Source: Phialocephala subalpina (Eukaryota > Ascomycota > Leotiomycetes > Helotiales > Mollisiaceae). From it: a stretch of 64,000 nt of DNA. How positions within the stretch are numbered: position 1 is the stretch's first letter; every line of letters begins with the position of its first letter. The notes beneath the pieces are model-generated. The model worked only from the letters and a program-made list of their open reading frames with translations, did not search any database and had not been told where the DNA came from. A program made the translations under genes and the position numbers. Positions 13,145 through 25,064 of the stretch are shown here, one piece after another. Location of the stretch: contig FJOG01000007.1 of the NCBI GenBank assembly GCA_900073065.1, forward strand, positions 1,869,786 through 1,933,785, written 5' to 3'.

Positions 13145-15345
13145 ATGCTTCTTCAAGCTCTTGCCTTCGCTGCTGCCATTGCGCCAACCTTTGCCGACTC
13201 AGACAAGGTCTACCAACATGTTGCCGCCTTCAGCATTGATGGTCTTCACAGCAGTGATGTCGAGAAGTATGTCGCCAAAAGACCTGCATCGACCATTGCA
13301 ACATTGTTGAAGACTGCATATGAGTATACCGACTGTTACACCTCGGCGCCTTCCGACTCCTTCCCTGGTGTTGCGGCTTTTATTTCTGGTGCCGACCCAA
13401 GAACCACCGGCATCTGGGTATGTCTTATTTTCATGCTAATCTGCTCCTTTTTGTGTGGGAGCTGCGGAGCTGCGGGTTGTTTTAGGAACCTACATGTAAA
13501 TGGGTCGTGTCTGTTTGCTTTATGTCTCAACTCCCGAGATAGCTCTCAGCTCCGAAGCCCTCTTCCACGATTGACTTTTTATAGTGCTAATTTTATGGCA
13601 GTACGATGACACATGGGATCGCAGCTTCTGGGATCCTTATTCAATTTCTGACAAGAATTGCTCTGGACCTCCAGGTAAGTGGAATCGGCCCTGAGCTCTT
13701 CATAATATTTACCGACTCCTCCCGCAGGTGCTGAGGGTAAGTGACCACCTCCAACTACTGATTGCACCATTTACTGACTACCGACTCAGTCACCTATGAC
13801 GAATCCAAGGTATATCTGCTTTGAGAACAGATGGAAGACGCAAACTGACTCCGGGACTTTGATGAACAGGACTACGACTCGACAAAATTGTGGTCTGGAG
13901 GAATCAATCCCGCCAATTTACCCCAATCTATGATTGGAGGAAAGTGCACTTGGACTTATCCCCATCAGAGAATCCGCGTGAACACCATTTACGAGATTGT
14001 CGAAGCTTCCGGCAAGCAGACTGCTTATACCGATAAGCACCCTGCGTACGACATGGTTCGCGGCCCCTCAGGAAAAGGTCTCAGTGTAGGATACTTCCCA
14101 GAGATCCAAAGGCAAGCTGATCTATGTTAATCTCCGTTTCTTCTCGTATGAGAGCTTTGCAGCCTTTCCCCACGAGATTACTTTTCGGCCCGTTCAATTT
14201 CCCAGCCTTGCCTAGTCTTTCTCGGCCCAATTTCTCCGAGCAACGATAGCCATCGGCTGATACTGGGTGTCTCTACTGCTTGCAATATCCCAGCCTGACC
14301 TAGCCGCGTTAAATTTCCAGTCGAGGCGGGGAGATTGAAGCGCTGTTATTTTTCATAGTGCTAATTCCATGGGCAGCTTCGATACCACCAACGTCACTCA
14401 GATCATTGGATACGACCAATTGCACGTTGATGCCTTCCTCGACTGGATCAGCGGTACCACTCCTGTCAACTCCGAAGTCCAGAACAAGCTTACTGGAATC
14501 CCAACTCTTTTCGGTGGAAATTTCCAAGCTGTTTCCGTTGGTCAAAAGTCATATGGATATGTTGCAGGATCCCTCGACTTCACCGCTGAGCTTCTCAGAG
14601 CTCTTGACTTCGTCGATGCATCTCTCGGCAAGGTTGTTGCTGCTCTTAAGGCGAAAGGAATCTATGATGATACTCTCATCATCGTTGCTTCCAAACACGG
14701 TCAAGCTCCCATTGACCCCACCAAGTATGGCAAGATCAGCCAACATCTTTTGGCTCCTGGTATATACTCCGATCTCTCCCCATATTTGATTAAATCTTCC
14801 CCTTAAGAGTGATTTTCAAAATGCTGACTTCTCGAATAGCGGTCAAGGTCCCAGTCTCATTCATCACCACTGACGATGTTGGGCTAGTCTTCCTCGCCGA
14901 CGCTCGCGACACCGACGCCGCAGTCGACAACCTCAACGGCCAACGTGATACCCTGAAGATCGCCGACATTATCTCTGGTGAACGCTTGATTTACGAAGGC
15001 TATGGTTCGTATCCCTCCCCCAAACCCTACCATTCCAATGCTAACATCCATCCAGGCGACCCTGCCAAAGACCCCGCAGTCCCAAACATCATCATCAAGC
15101 CAGAACTCGGCATCATCTACACCACCTCCACCGCCAAGATCGCTGAGCACGGAGGTCTCAGCGACGATGACCGAAAGGTTGCTTGCTTCGCCAGCGCTTC
15201 TAACTTGCAGAAGACGGTGTACGACCACAAGGTTTATACTAAAGAATTTGCTCCTACGATTCTGAAGGCGCTTGGACTTGATCCTATGGCGCTACAGGGT
15301 GTTGTGGCTGAAAGTGGAAAGGTCATTGATGGTTTCCGTAATTAG
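13145..15345 (+). CDS. Secreted type I phosphodiesterase / nucleotide pyrophosphatase-like
   Basis: This belongs to the alkaline phosphatase-like superfamily (type I phosphodiesterase/nucleotide pyrophosphatase branch), expected to hydrolyse phosphodiester or pyrophosphate bonds outside the cell. Eight exons restore one frame: 13145-13417, 13602-13674, 13738-13746 (9 nt), 13800-13819 (20 nt), 13870-14111, 14377-14759, 14840-15004 and 15056-15345, about 484 residues. The N-terminus is a signal peptide (MLLQALAFAAAIAPTFA). Motifs include AAFSIDGLHSSDVE (first metal-binding Asp), SDSFPGVAAF (nucleophile region) and KHGQAPID near the second metal site. C-terminal AKIAEHGGLSDDDRKVACF supplies further metal ligands. 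The fifth intron (14112-14376, 265 bp) has a GC-AG border with the typical AG/GCAAG donor. The physiological substrate cannot be told from sequence. Confidence 0.88.
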
Positions 15346-16032
15346 ATGCTCAGGAAAAAGCGGTTTGACTGAATGAGAATGGAATGGAAGGGGAAGGAGT
15401 GTATTTTCTCGAGATAATTCTTAATCAGACATAGAAAGACATTTAAGATTCTTAAGGGCTGATCGGGTATTTACGGTGATATAATATGAGGTTGGTAAAA
15501 GACGTTTCGGTCGTTCCACCGAAAGGACAATTTGCTTTGGTGGGACCCCTATCCAGCTTCGCTTAAAGAGACAGGTCACAAATGCCGTGCGGAGGTGGGA
15601 ATGGCCCATCATTGAGAACAAATGAGCTTCTTCGTGGATGGGACTGTAAATAGAGACATTTCGGTCGTAAAGTATCTTTTGAGCCCCAGAAAGTATGGAA
15701 GACTCGAAGAAGATGTTGTGGGTCACGTGCCAGCCCGTGTCTTTAGGCCTTGAACCTAACCCGCACCGACGCCCAGGAAACTGGGATGGCGCAATTGAGT
15801 AGTTTGAAGCAGGGTGAAAGATTTCTAGAATTTCTAAACGGATGTATATTAAGCTAACTTGAATTCGGTCTGACTGAAGCGGTTGTGCGCGAGGACATCG
15901 ACCTTGAGATTTATTGTATCTATACAGGCAACTGAAGGCGCCATCTTCTCGCGTTTTCATCTTACATGTTTGTCGTTTCAATGTCTCTGGGCTGCCCCAG
16001 AGTAGTGTTCGTCCTATTTTGACAGCGTGTCC
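15346..16032. other. Intergenic, no confident gene
   Basis: Downstream of the phosphodiesterase-like gene. A 239-codon minus-strand frame (16140-15421) overlaps the palindromic element and has no recognisable motif or coding-like composition, so it is not called. Confidence 0.4.
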
Positions 16033-16133
16033 CTGATGGAAAACAGAGTTGGCAACGGGTACACCCGGTTGCACCCAGCACCTCATACGGGCGTACCCGG
16101 GTACCCCATACCTTCTGCCAACTCTGATGGAAA
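16033..16133. repeat. MITE-like palindromic element with flanking direct repeats
   Basis: An 11-bp perfect inverted repeat (cagagttggca at 16044-16054 and tgccaactctg at 16116-16126) bounds a GC-rich core that is itself partly self-complementary (gggtacaccc, gggtacccc). The 10-bp direct repeat ctgatggaaa lies at 16033-16042 and 16124-16133, and its right copy overlaps the inverted repeat. This looks like a very short non-autonomous DNA element with a target-site duplication. No coding capacity. Confidence 0.55.
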
Positions 16134-16205
16134 GGGCCATTTCATTTATCTGTGAACTCTGAGTATCGGATGCTCATCTCTTCAAAGATATTCCTCGCAA
16201 AGGCT

Positions 16206-18060
16206 TCATATATTTTGTGGTGCGGCGCGTCTTGTAACTTTGTGTACGCGACTAAAATGGACGCCATCCTGATTGAGCCCGTTGACATCGAATCCAATGA
16301 AGTCGTAGTTGTCTCCGTCGTATATATAGGGGCCTATAACATCCTGTCTAGACTGCGGATCATCATCTTCATCAAGTGCTTCCCATTCCTCAAAGTCACC
16401 GAGCTCAGTATTGTCCCAATTTTTGTCGATATCATGCGTGTTTGGAATGCAGATGCCGTTTTGTTTGATGCAAAATTGATGCCGATCTTCATGGTCCCGT
16501 AGGTGGTGTTGAGATGGATTCGGCACAATTGTTGGCCACGGTACACCTCGCAAGACAAAGTCTGTCAAAGCCTCAGGGCCACCAACCACTTGATTGTACG
16601 ACATGCCTTCATCCGAAGGTATTCCTTTCATATACCCAATTATCCCAGATGCCCGAACATTGGCCGCACGCTTCCATGAGCTTCTCGGTTCCGGAAACAT
16701 CCAGTTCTCTCCTTGTCCATGCGTGGACATACATTCTCCAAACATCTCAAAAGACTTCAGAAACATCTTCGCCCTGATTGTTCTAAGGAGACCATCCCAA
16801 GTACCGTGTAAGAGTGCGGTCTGGTAGAGGATCAGATTTTGAATGGTACGGTGCCCAAGGAGAAGGTGATCGAAACCTTGCTCGCAACTAGCTAGCCCGT
16901 CGATATGAAGTATTCCTAGCTTTAGCCAAGTATTAGGCTTAAAGAGCTTCCAAAGTAGAACATAGCAATCTTAAAGTTCTTCCCCGTCAATATCCTAGGC
17001 GCAGGACCAGCCTGCATACGTGAAACGAGGATTGAGGATCGAAGCCAAACCTGAGATCTCGCAACTCTTTGCAAGTGCTGAGGGCGGACGCAATGTCGTT
17101 CCAAAATCGCCTCAACGGCAGTTCGGTAGCGTCAAACTCCAAATGCAAGGTTCGCAGATGTCCAGCAGCTTCGACAAAGGTTATTCGAAATTCAATTCGG
17201 GTGAAGAAATTGACCGGTACCTCGTTGTGTGAGAGTTGGAGCAGAGGTGCCCGACAAATATCTCCACCCTCCTCGTTCTGTTCCTTTTGTTTCTCATTGT
17301 ACTTGATGATTACTGGCAGAAGAGAGAAGAACTCCAAGTTTATCTGGTCATAGTAAGAGTTGTTTATCTCCGCTCGATTCACTACGCGGAGCAAGTCAGT
17401 CAATGGCCGAATAAAGGAATGGGAAAAGACCAAAATTATGAGCACGACTTACTGCACAACTGTAACAAATGATGATCCTTCAACACAGAAGCTTTTTTCG
17501 AGACATCAATTCAAGGGAGGCGATCAAGCTTCAGTAGTGCCCCCTCTAATCTGTCTAAATCCTTATAGTTCTGATCGCACCCCTTGACTCGAATGAACTA
17601 ACTGACGAATTGGTCGATGCATTCGCGTTTGCATCCTGCACGTGATGCAGGATCACGATAACGATATAGCATATCAGCAAGATCCATCGTCGTACGAAGT
17701 GGATTAATCTACCTAATCTCAAACCTCAACCACCGAATATCATGGACAAACTCTGATTTTCTCCATACTCCATCCTTTTCTGCATGCGCCAAAGTCATCG
17801 CGATCTCGTCGGAATACGAATTCTATGAACAGCCGATTTGGTACAATTTGAGCTAGCATCTTGCATGTGAGTTGAGCATTCTTTAGCTCTTGAGTTCCAA
17901 GAGGGCCATCCAGAAGAATTTGTGCCCAGATTTCTGGCGGGAGTGGTCGGCACTTTGGAGTTTTTGGCACACGATTCGAGTTTGACTGTTTTTGTCGTTT
18001 ATTGGGTTTGTGACAGTCCGAACGCTTCCTTTTTCTTGGATAGTCTGTCTGAGAATACAT
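16206..18060 (-). CDS. F-box-type protein (approximate gene model)
   Basis: The first segment (18060 to about 17745) encodes a basic start (KRKRSDCHKPNKRQKQ), then PLPPEIWAQILL and LKNAQLTCKMLAQIVP, which fits an N-terminal F-box. F-box proteins recruit substrates to SCF ubiquitin ligases. A middle segment (about 17445-17020) carries leucine-patterned text (GHLRTLHLEFDATELPLRRF). A good 73-bp intron (17019-16947) joins it in frame to a last exon (16946-16206) with LGILHIDGLASCEQ and LILYQTALLHGTWDGLLRTIR, typical of this large fungal F-box family, and an acidic tail. I could not find a convincing join between the first and middle segments (17745-17445), so either an exon is missed or the gene is partly decayed. 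Confidence 0.55.
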
Positions 18061-19447
18061 TTTGGGTTGTTGGTTGTGGTTTGACGTACAGGATAGCCGG
18101 GACTCTATTGCTGTCTTTTCACCTGCAAGATTGGTTTGGTGGTGCTGATGTGAGAGAAGAAGATTTATTCCTGGTGAGGTGTGGCAGTCTTTGGCTTATG
18201 TTCTTGATCATCAGTTCAAATTCCAGGGTTGAATCACAGTCGATCCATTCAGATATGGACTGTCCACATTCGTCCATGAAACGTGACATAGCTAGAAACA
18301 CGTGACAGACCTCATAATCCCAAGCTCAACCATTTGCTCAAATCTCTGGAAGAGCGTGATGAAAGCAGAATGCAGTAGAAGAACATTCTCGAATAGGGCA
18401 AAAACAGAGATTCGAAGTGACGGGAGCGGGCCGCAACGTTGCCGACTGCCAGCTATGCCGAAACGGGTTCAGCATTTACCCAAACTCTGGGACCGAAGTA
18501 AACTGTGCAATCATAATCCAGATTGGGCCTCTGACACACAGCCAAAGGTTTGCAAGACAAACCCAACACTATTTTATGATTCCTTCAAAGTTCAGACGAC
18601 AATAGCACTTGACTCAACCTGTCGCATTCTCGATGTCCAGCAACACTTGAAGCACTTTCTTTCGATTTCCAGTCCTTCGACGTCCAGGAAAGCTTATCAG
18701 AGACAAACAGGTCTTTGATATCCTATCACTCGTGAAAGACGGAGGCTCTTCGAGCGAGATACGTTCTCGACTCGGACACAGAAGTCGCGAAGTGGTGGTC
18801 GCCTCAAAATCATCCCCTCTATTCGACATTTGTACCAAAGTAATCATCCTCTGACAGCAGCTAAGATGAACCCACGGTCGGTGAGGTGAAAACATCCGAG
18901 CTTGAGCAGGTGGAGGCACCCGTAACGGAAGGACTCGACTCTCCTGAGACTATAGAAGGGGACGATGAGGCTTCTTCTAGTACCCTAAATCAAGACTTGG
19001 ACGCAGAAGTTGCGAGGTAATGGCCCATATTCAACATGTGCATCCAACGACTGTACCGGAGTCATCATCCCCTCAAACCAGCCAAGATGATCGCACGGCG
19101 AATGAAGGTCAAGCATCAAAGCCGGAACAGCTGGCCACGCTCATAGAGGACGAGAAAAATAATTTGAGGAAAATTTCTCGAAAGCAAGTATAACTTTTCC
19201 GATTTTGTCCTCCGGCACAGGCTAAAAATGACGCAAATACTCTACGAGATAAGTATCCCGAGTTTGAGAATCCAATTTTTTCCTGCTCTCCAATACAATG
19301 TGCGCTAGAAAATCAGCTCCCGAGTAAGCGACGGGGCTGCCACCGTTTTGTGAATCTAACCTTGAAACTGTCTATTCAATGTAAGTCAGAAAATAAGTTT
19401 CTGAGTGAGCCTTAGCGTACGTGCCACAAAAGCTCGAGTCTAATATT
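18061..19447. other. Intergenic, no confident gene
   Basis: No open frame here has a recognisable domain. A segment around 18920-19190 repeats the wording seen at 18770-18860 (gacgcagaagttgcgaggta versus gacacagaagtcgcgaagtg, followed by catcatcccctc), which may be a diverged local duplication. Confidence 0.35.
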
Positions 19448-20302
19448 TTAGCCAGTCCGAAAACTTGTTTCACGCACAAGTGGTTCTCCATCCTTCAAAA
19501 GCGCTGGAAATATTGTAATGAATCCTTGGTCTGTTTCCCATGAGCCGAACTCCCAAAACGAATGGTGGGATTTGATAAGTCCCCCTAATTTACCGCCCAG
19601 CTCGCTTAGCCTTTCGATTTCAGCTCTCCGTATGTCGTTCTCGTTCGGGTTTGCACAACTGGCGAGTTGACGGGATATTTCTTTTGCGATGGCAGATTTG
19701 TTGGTTAAACTTTGGATATGGTTAGTTTAGTAGTATATATATCTGTGAAATTCCTCTTACCTCTGCATGACCGTTGATTCAATGATTTTTTGAGAAATGT
19801 ACTTGCGGATCAATACATGCTGTGTTTGAAGATCGTCAAGTGATGTTCTACCCTGAATACTCGGGCTGGCGTTAGGGTAGTAGCGTTCTACGTGTTGGCT
19901 AATGGAGGTAGTCAGATCTACAAAGAATCTGATAATCTCTCTATCTTCAGGGTAACCGGGAATCGATGGGAACTGGTTTCTTTGCATTGAACTCCGTCTC
20001 TCTTCGCCTGATGTTTTCCAGAGTCGCTTTGATTTTGATTTTGATGTTGGACGTGGTTTCTGATCTACGGAGGTGTGCGGTCGTTTGGGAGAAGATATAG
20101 CAGATCTTTCGGCCTTGCGCCACCACCAACGTCGTACCTCATTATGGCCTTGCTGTAGCGTCTCGGGAATTCCAGCTATTGTCGCCAATGCTGCAGGTAC
20201 AGGTTTTTCTCGATCTTGATTCTTCCCGTCATCCTGACGGGGAAACTTTGATGTTGCAGATGATTGCGAGTCGGGCGAGCTACGTGAGTCACGAGGAGAC
20301 AT
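19448..20302 (-). CDS. Conserved hypothetical protein
   Basis: Two exons, 20302-19761 and 19709-19448, join in phase across a 51-bp GT-AG intron to give about 267 residues. The first third is polar, basic and probably disordered (many Ser, Arg, Lys). The centre, IPGYPEDREIIRFFVDLTTS, and the following HVERYYPNAS look like the start of a folded helical region found in fungal proteins of unknown role. The second exon adds a helical stretch (EISRQLASCANPNENDIRRAE) and FWEFGSWETDQGF. No enzyme or known domain could be named, and a further upstream exon is possible. Confidence 0.55.
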
Positions 20303-21000
20303 TTGGTTGGCCTCAGCTCTATGACCACAAATCCTGGAGGCGACGCTCTCGTAAGAGAAAGCAAGTGAGACGGGTGAAACGAGGAGATGTTCAGCGCTAA
20401 TTCTTATCGCTAGGGTAGGAAATATTGATTCACTAAGTCTATAAAGCTTGCGCGCTCGCTTTCAGCTTTACTTTTGTCCTGACACGACATCTTCGATCGT
20501 GTCTTTTTGTTATCACGCAACATCCAATCACTACCATAAAGCACACGCATCATGGCCTCTATGGACATTCGTGCAGGAGGTAAAGTATTTAGCAACCATT
20601 GGCGTTACCACAATTCGATAACGATGACGTGTTCATGACTACTCTTGATGCACGTGGCAGAGAAGAATGGAGAGGGGCGCAAAAACATCTGGCTATTTTC
20701 ACTCCCGATAATGATATGCAATAGCCTAAGGCAAATACGAAGTACTTCCATGCGCGTTGAATAATATTTTAGAAAGGAGTGGACATATCAAATAATATAT
20801 TTACATCAAAAGTCAGTAGGTTCAATCGGTGCGGGGATTTGATAGGCGCTTTATCCGAACCTACCACGTTGATAAAGTTATAATCTATCAACGGACTCTA
20901 ATATTGTCGCCATGCTCTGACTAAAATCTTATCCCGACTGCAGAATCTCATATGACTGCACGATTGTGCTCAAAGTTCCACAAGGATACAATCTCAGAGA
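20303..21000. other. Intergenic, no confident gene
   Basis: No supported gene or repeat. AT-richer than the surroundings between 20700 and 20950. Confidence 0.35.
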
Positions 21001-22073
21001 TGGCGACCTCAAAAGATCCAGAGCTAGGACTGACAATAGACGCAGAAGTTGTCACTGAGGATGCCGCCGAGCACCCCTAATGTCGATAATTCGGGAAGCG
21101 CTCCTGCGCAATTTGATCCAAATGAGCCTGTAGAAATATGGGACTATTTTCAGACCAAAACGCGACAGGCGGAACGGAAGCCAGGCGAGGATGCGCTAAG
21201 ATTGAAGAATTCGGTTTTGACAAGGACTTGAAAGATCGAGGGGTATTTGGAGCGGTTGAGGTTTTGTACCGACATAATTTGCTTTGGGCACGGGCACAAT
21301 TATTTAAACAATTCCTGGCAAGACGGGAATGGCGAGACCGGGCAGACGAAAAGGCGTGAAAGGGGATACGGGAAGCACTCAGCGATTACTGTTCGGTAGC
21401 CGTCCTTGAGATTTGACGCAGAAGTGCTAATATCCGCTAGCAAAAGCGCTTCAGGAGTATCGGGAGTTCAGAGCATCAGGTCCAGCTATGTTCGTCGAAC
21501 ATGAAAAGCTGATGAAGATTGGTGCATACCTAGCCCACCTCGAGGAATGGGAAACTGAACCAGCAACCGATGCACAGAAAACGTGTTGATCTGAGAACTG
21601 TAGAAGAGCGAGCAAAGAAAAGGTGACCTGCTGGTTGCTCGATCGAAGCTCTCCAACTACTACGCGATCCCGGTGTTGAAAGAGTCAAAGTCTAATGTTC
21701 GATCGACAAACAATATGAATGCCAAGCGGGCTTTCTACCAGCGATTGATCATGGCTGTGTTCAGCGGTTTCGCATTGGTTGTTCCGATGTTGATAATGAC
21801 CTTGCATCCGATGAGATTGACGAATTGCTGACGACGAGTATATTTGTTCTGGTTGTTGCAGTAGTTCTAGCTTGGTTGATGGAAACGGCTGAGCCCAAGG
21901 ATATCACCAGTGCTACGGTCGCATATGCTGCTGTTCTGGTGATGTTTGTTGGTACTGGAACGCTTACACCAGCAGCAGGATGGCAGGAGGACGCAAGAGA
22001 GTTATTTGAATGGTCGTGCGGGATGACAAAGTGGATGCGGCTTCCGGTCGAGGTAGACAAGGACTCGAATTGA
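21001..22073 (+). pseudogene. DUF6594-like gene, broken
   Basis: Pieces of a DUF6594-type membrane protein lie in order on the plus strand but not in one frame. Near 21240-21390 the text FGAVEVLYRHNLLWARAQ and RREWRDRADEKA runs into an in-frame TGA (21356-21358), after which the same frame continues as KGIREALSDY, a typical family segment. Near 21440-21580 another segment reads ASGPAMFVEHEKLMK. From about 21650 the frame reads RAFYQRLIMAVFSGFALVVP and MTLHP. Then a one-base frame change near 21820 leads to LLTTSIFVLVVAVVLAW and SATVAYAAVLVMFVGTG, the last two membrane helices. TGA from CGA is the kind of change RIP makes. Function of the family is unknown. Confidence 0.6.
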
Positions 22074-23166
22074 GGTTGTGGTAAAAGGGACGGGACTTTG
22101 CACACGGCAAGCCGTAGTTGGGATCGTTATGTATGTCCCTCAACTCTCAACTGTGTCAACTGGATTGTATTGCTCGATTCGTGGCGATCTGGCGTAATAG
22201 GAGAAGTGCTTCTCTTTCCTGGGCCGGATGCAGACCTAATCTCTCCTACCTATTCTCTGCGAGCTTCCGAAAGAAGGCAAGGAGAAAGTGCAGTAATGTA
22301 GATAGAACGTCAGTAAAGCGTTTTGTAGATGAACCAATTTCTAGATTTTCGTGGCGAGGCAGAACAAGGCCTACCTCATGTCCAATTTGGATATTCCTGC
22401 GTGCTTTTCGAATGCGGTTTCTCAACGTCTATGCCCTTCGAGTGGCGATATGCAATAGTAAGGCACGACCGATATTGTGCTTCCAATTTTCCGACTGTCC
22501 TGGTATTCTCCTTGGACGGCTGCCCATGCTGACTATTCCTCCTTCACTCTCGCATCCTTTCAGCCCTTCACTTGGTAAAGCTCGACCTGCCCATGGGTTC
22601 GCAGAAAGGTCCCTAGCCTCTCTGGACCTTGACTCCTTTCTAGCTCCCTCTAATTGTTGATGTATGGGAAAACCTCGCAGAGACTCAACAAGCTCCACAC
22701 TCTTCTAAAACATGATCGGCTAATTGATGTGGTCCTCCATATTGTCCATTATCCACAGACTATAGTTCGAATGAATATGAGCTCCGACATACTCGAAGTC
22801 ATCGCGCCAATGGCTTTGCTGTCGTGTACAGGTCAGAGGAGAAGGATAGAGAAGGGAGCTCGACACATGAAGCTGAATGGAACTGAATTCGATTGATGAT
22901 TGCGTTCTAGGTATAGGCCAAAGAGAGGCTATTGAAGTTCCTAGGATGAAAGCTAAATGATCTTCTGTTGAAGAATTCGTGTTATTGTTTGTATCTTCGG
23001 ACAATCTCATTACGAAGAGCTTTGTTTTGGTGGAGGGCTTTGAGGGCCGCCCGCGCTAGCGGCCGCATTGGAATCTGGGGAAGCTCTCCAGCTCCAAGCT
23101 CGACAAACCCGAGCACTAACAACTTCCGGGTATCCAACTATGCGTCTCAAGTCGAAACCTTCCACA
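22074..23166. other. Intergenic, no confident gene
   Basis: Several overlapping open frames occur on both strands, none with a domain. A NotI-like GC-rich spot (gctagcggccgc) lies near 23055. Nothing else could be supported. Confidence 0.35.
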
Positions 23167-24024
23167 ATGTCTGCAAAGTCTAAAACGAGCCCACCTCCCC
23201 TCCATCACGAGACCTCCACCTTCCACCCCTTCCTCAAACTTCCTCCCGAGGTCCAAGGCATGTCCTAGTACCTCCTCCTCGATGACCCCTCCTTTTTCAA
23301 AGTAACCTCCTACTCCCCAACAACGAACCGCTACACAATCACCGGCAAAAATGCAGACATCCTCTCAGTCTGCGAACCATACAATCCTACCGCCGACGTG
23401 CGTCCCATCTTCCTGCCTCGAAGCATCTTCAGCTCTTCTAGCAAAAAGCCTGCACCGATATATATACGACCGAGTAAAGATACGCTTTATATACCGTATC
23501 CCGAACAATTGGATACTATGGCTATGGCAAAGATGGAGGAGAATCAGTGTTTGAAATATGTGGGTATTATTAGGTCGGCGTTTGATAGATTGACGATGGG
23601 CGCGCATATGGAGTATGATACATCCGCCTTGCCGTTATTGTCTGGGCTGAAGAACTTGGAGACGTTATACATCATCGATGGATATGCGAAGGGTTTGGAG
23701 GACTGGCAGGATCGTTCAGAACCACAGAAATGCAGGTTCGGGCTTGAGGATGTGGAAGTTGGACACGCCGGACGGACTTTTCATCAATGGGCTAAGTTGA
23801 GTTCTGCGGAGATATGCAACTTGCTTAACGTCCGCAATGACTGGGATGTTTGGAGTAGCGCGGATGTTGATCTGATACGAAAGTGCTTCAAAAATTAGGA
23901 GGGCAGGATAAGGCTGTTGCGGATGAAGTGGGATGGAGTGGAAGACAAGACGGAATGGAAGTTGCCAAATATTGTGGGGAAGACCTTGTCGAGGAAGCTG
24001 ATGGAGCCATTATCCTGGACCTAG
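23167..24024 (+). pseudogene. 2EXR-domain gene with in-frame stops
   Basis: One reading frame runs from ATG 23167 to a TAG at 24022-24024 and is interrupted by TAG codons at 23266-23268 and 23896-23898. The start, STFHPFLKLPPEVQGMS, matches the fungal 2EXR motif (F-x-F-x-x-LP-x-E-x-R-x-x-I-W), with the first stop sitting where the family usually has the conserved Trp. After it the frame continues sensibly (YLLLDDPSFFKVTSYSP, FLPRSIFSS, LSGLKNLETLYIIDGYAKGL). No intron can remove the first stop, since the nearest GT-AG pair is only 18 bp apart. TGG-to-TAG and CAG-to-TAG are both RIP-compatible. Stop readthrough is less likely than decay. Confidence 0.65.
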
Positions 24025-24439
24025 ACGGAACTTAGATTACGATACGAGCTGGAGTTTGAGAAGTTGTTGCTGGGATTTTGCAGCGTACGAGCGCCTTTGG
24101 GTACTCTTCGAACGGCCCATGTTGCCAAGCGGAATTCCCTTCGGCCCTTCGCGAATCAATCCCCATCAGTCTCATCATCAGTACTTGCTTTGGTCCTCAA
24201 CTCACAGCTATTTGAAATTCAAGTTATGTTAATTGGTCAATTGGTCAATCACGATGCATCTTGGGGATCAGATTGTTTCTCTTCTATGTATTCATTTCTT
24301 GGTCTAGTAATTCTCGATCGGTTCCCGAGAGCACTCATGGAGAACAAGCCAGCTTGCTATCCTGAAGACTCAATACTCAAACGTACTTAGTATACTTGCT
24401 CTTCTGTCTGTGTCGTGCCTTCCTAGGTCTATCTCATGC

Positions 24440-25064
24440 TCAGAATAAGCGCGAACGCCTCTCCGCAATCTGAGCTACTAGGTGTTCATGATGCTCGTCA
24501 CAGATCCATTTCCACTCAGGTTCGTTGGCCCATTCCTCTTCAAGATACGTGAGCATCTTCTCGAATAGTGCCATTTGTGAGCGGACCTTGGCCTGTTAAG
24601 TCTCCTTCTCTTGCTCGCTCATGATCCCACTCAGGATCCAGAGCTCGTGAGCAATCAGCTTATCGAAGCGTCTGATCTTCTGCCTGTAGATCACCAAAAG
24701 CCTCCAACTCCCCATGAATATAATCATGGCGGCAGGATTTGAGTTGATCAGGCTGATTGTAGATGCTCTGGAGATCGCATAATCTTGAGACTACTTCGTC
24801 CTGCCGTTCCTCTGCGGTTAGCAGGTTTCGGAAACGGTCGTGGAGGATGGAGACGATGGTCTCGAGGTGGTCTACTTCGATACGGTCCTTGTAGTGGAGC
24901 TTGACATCCTGCTGGGAGATGACGATGCGGGTTGAGGCAGTGATTCTGACTGTGGTCAGTTGCTTCTCCACGTTGATAAGCTTGTAGCACATCAAGGTTC
25001 GGAAGGAAGGAGATGACGGGCTGGTTGAGGCAATGGAGCCGACTGGTGGTCCGTACATTACCAT
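24440..25064 (-). pseudogene. Unnamed helical protein, frameshifted
   Basis: The frame from 25064 encodes a charged helical protein (QQDVKLHYKDRIEVDHLETI, RFRNLLTAEERQDEVVSRL). Near 24685 the sensible text changes frame, from ELEAFGDLQA to YRQKIRRFDKLIAHELWIL. That second frame then meets a TAA (a CAA-like position), after which it continues as QAKVRSQMALFEKMLTYLEE and EWANEPEWKWICDEHHEHL to a stop at 24442-24440. One frameshift plus one in-frame stop indicates a decayed gene. I do not recognise the family. Confidence 0.5.

Noticed and set aside
15421..16140. 239-codon minus-strand frame
   Set aside because: It overlaps the palindromic element, has no motif, and looks like non-coding sequence.
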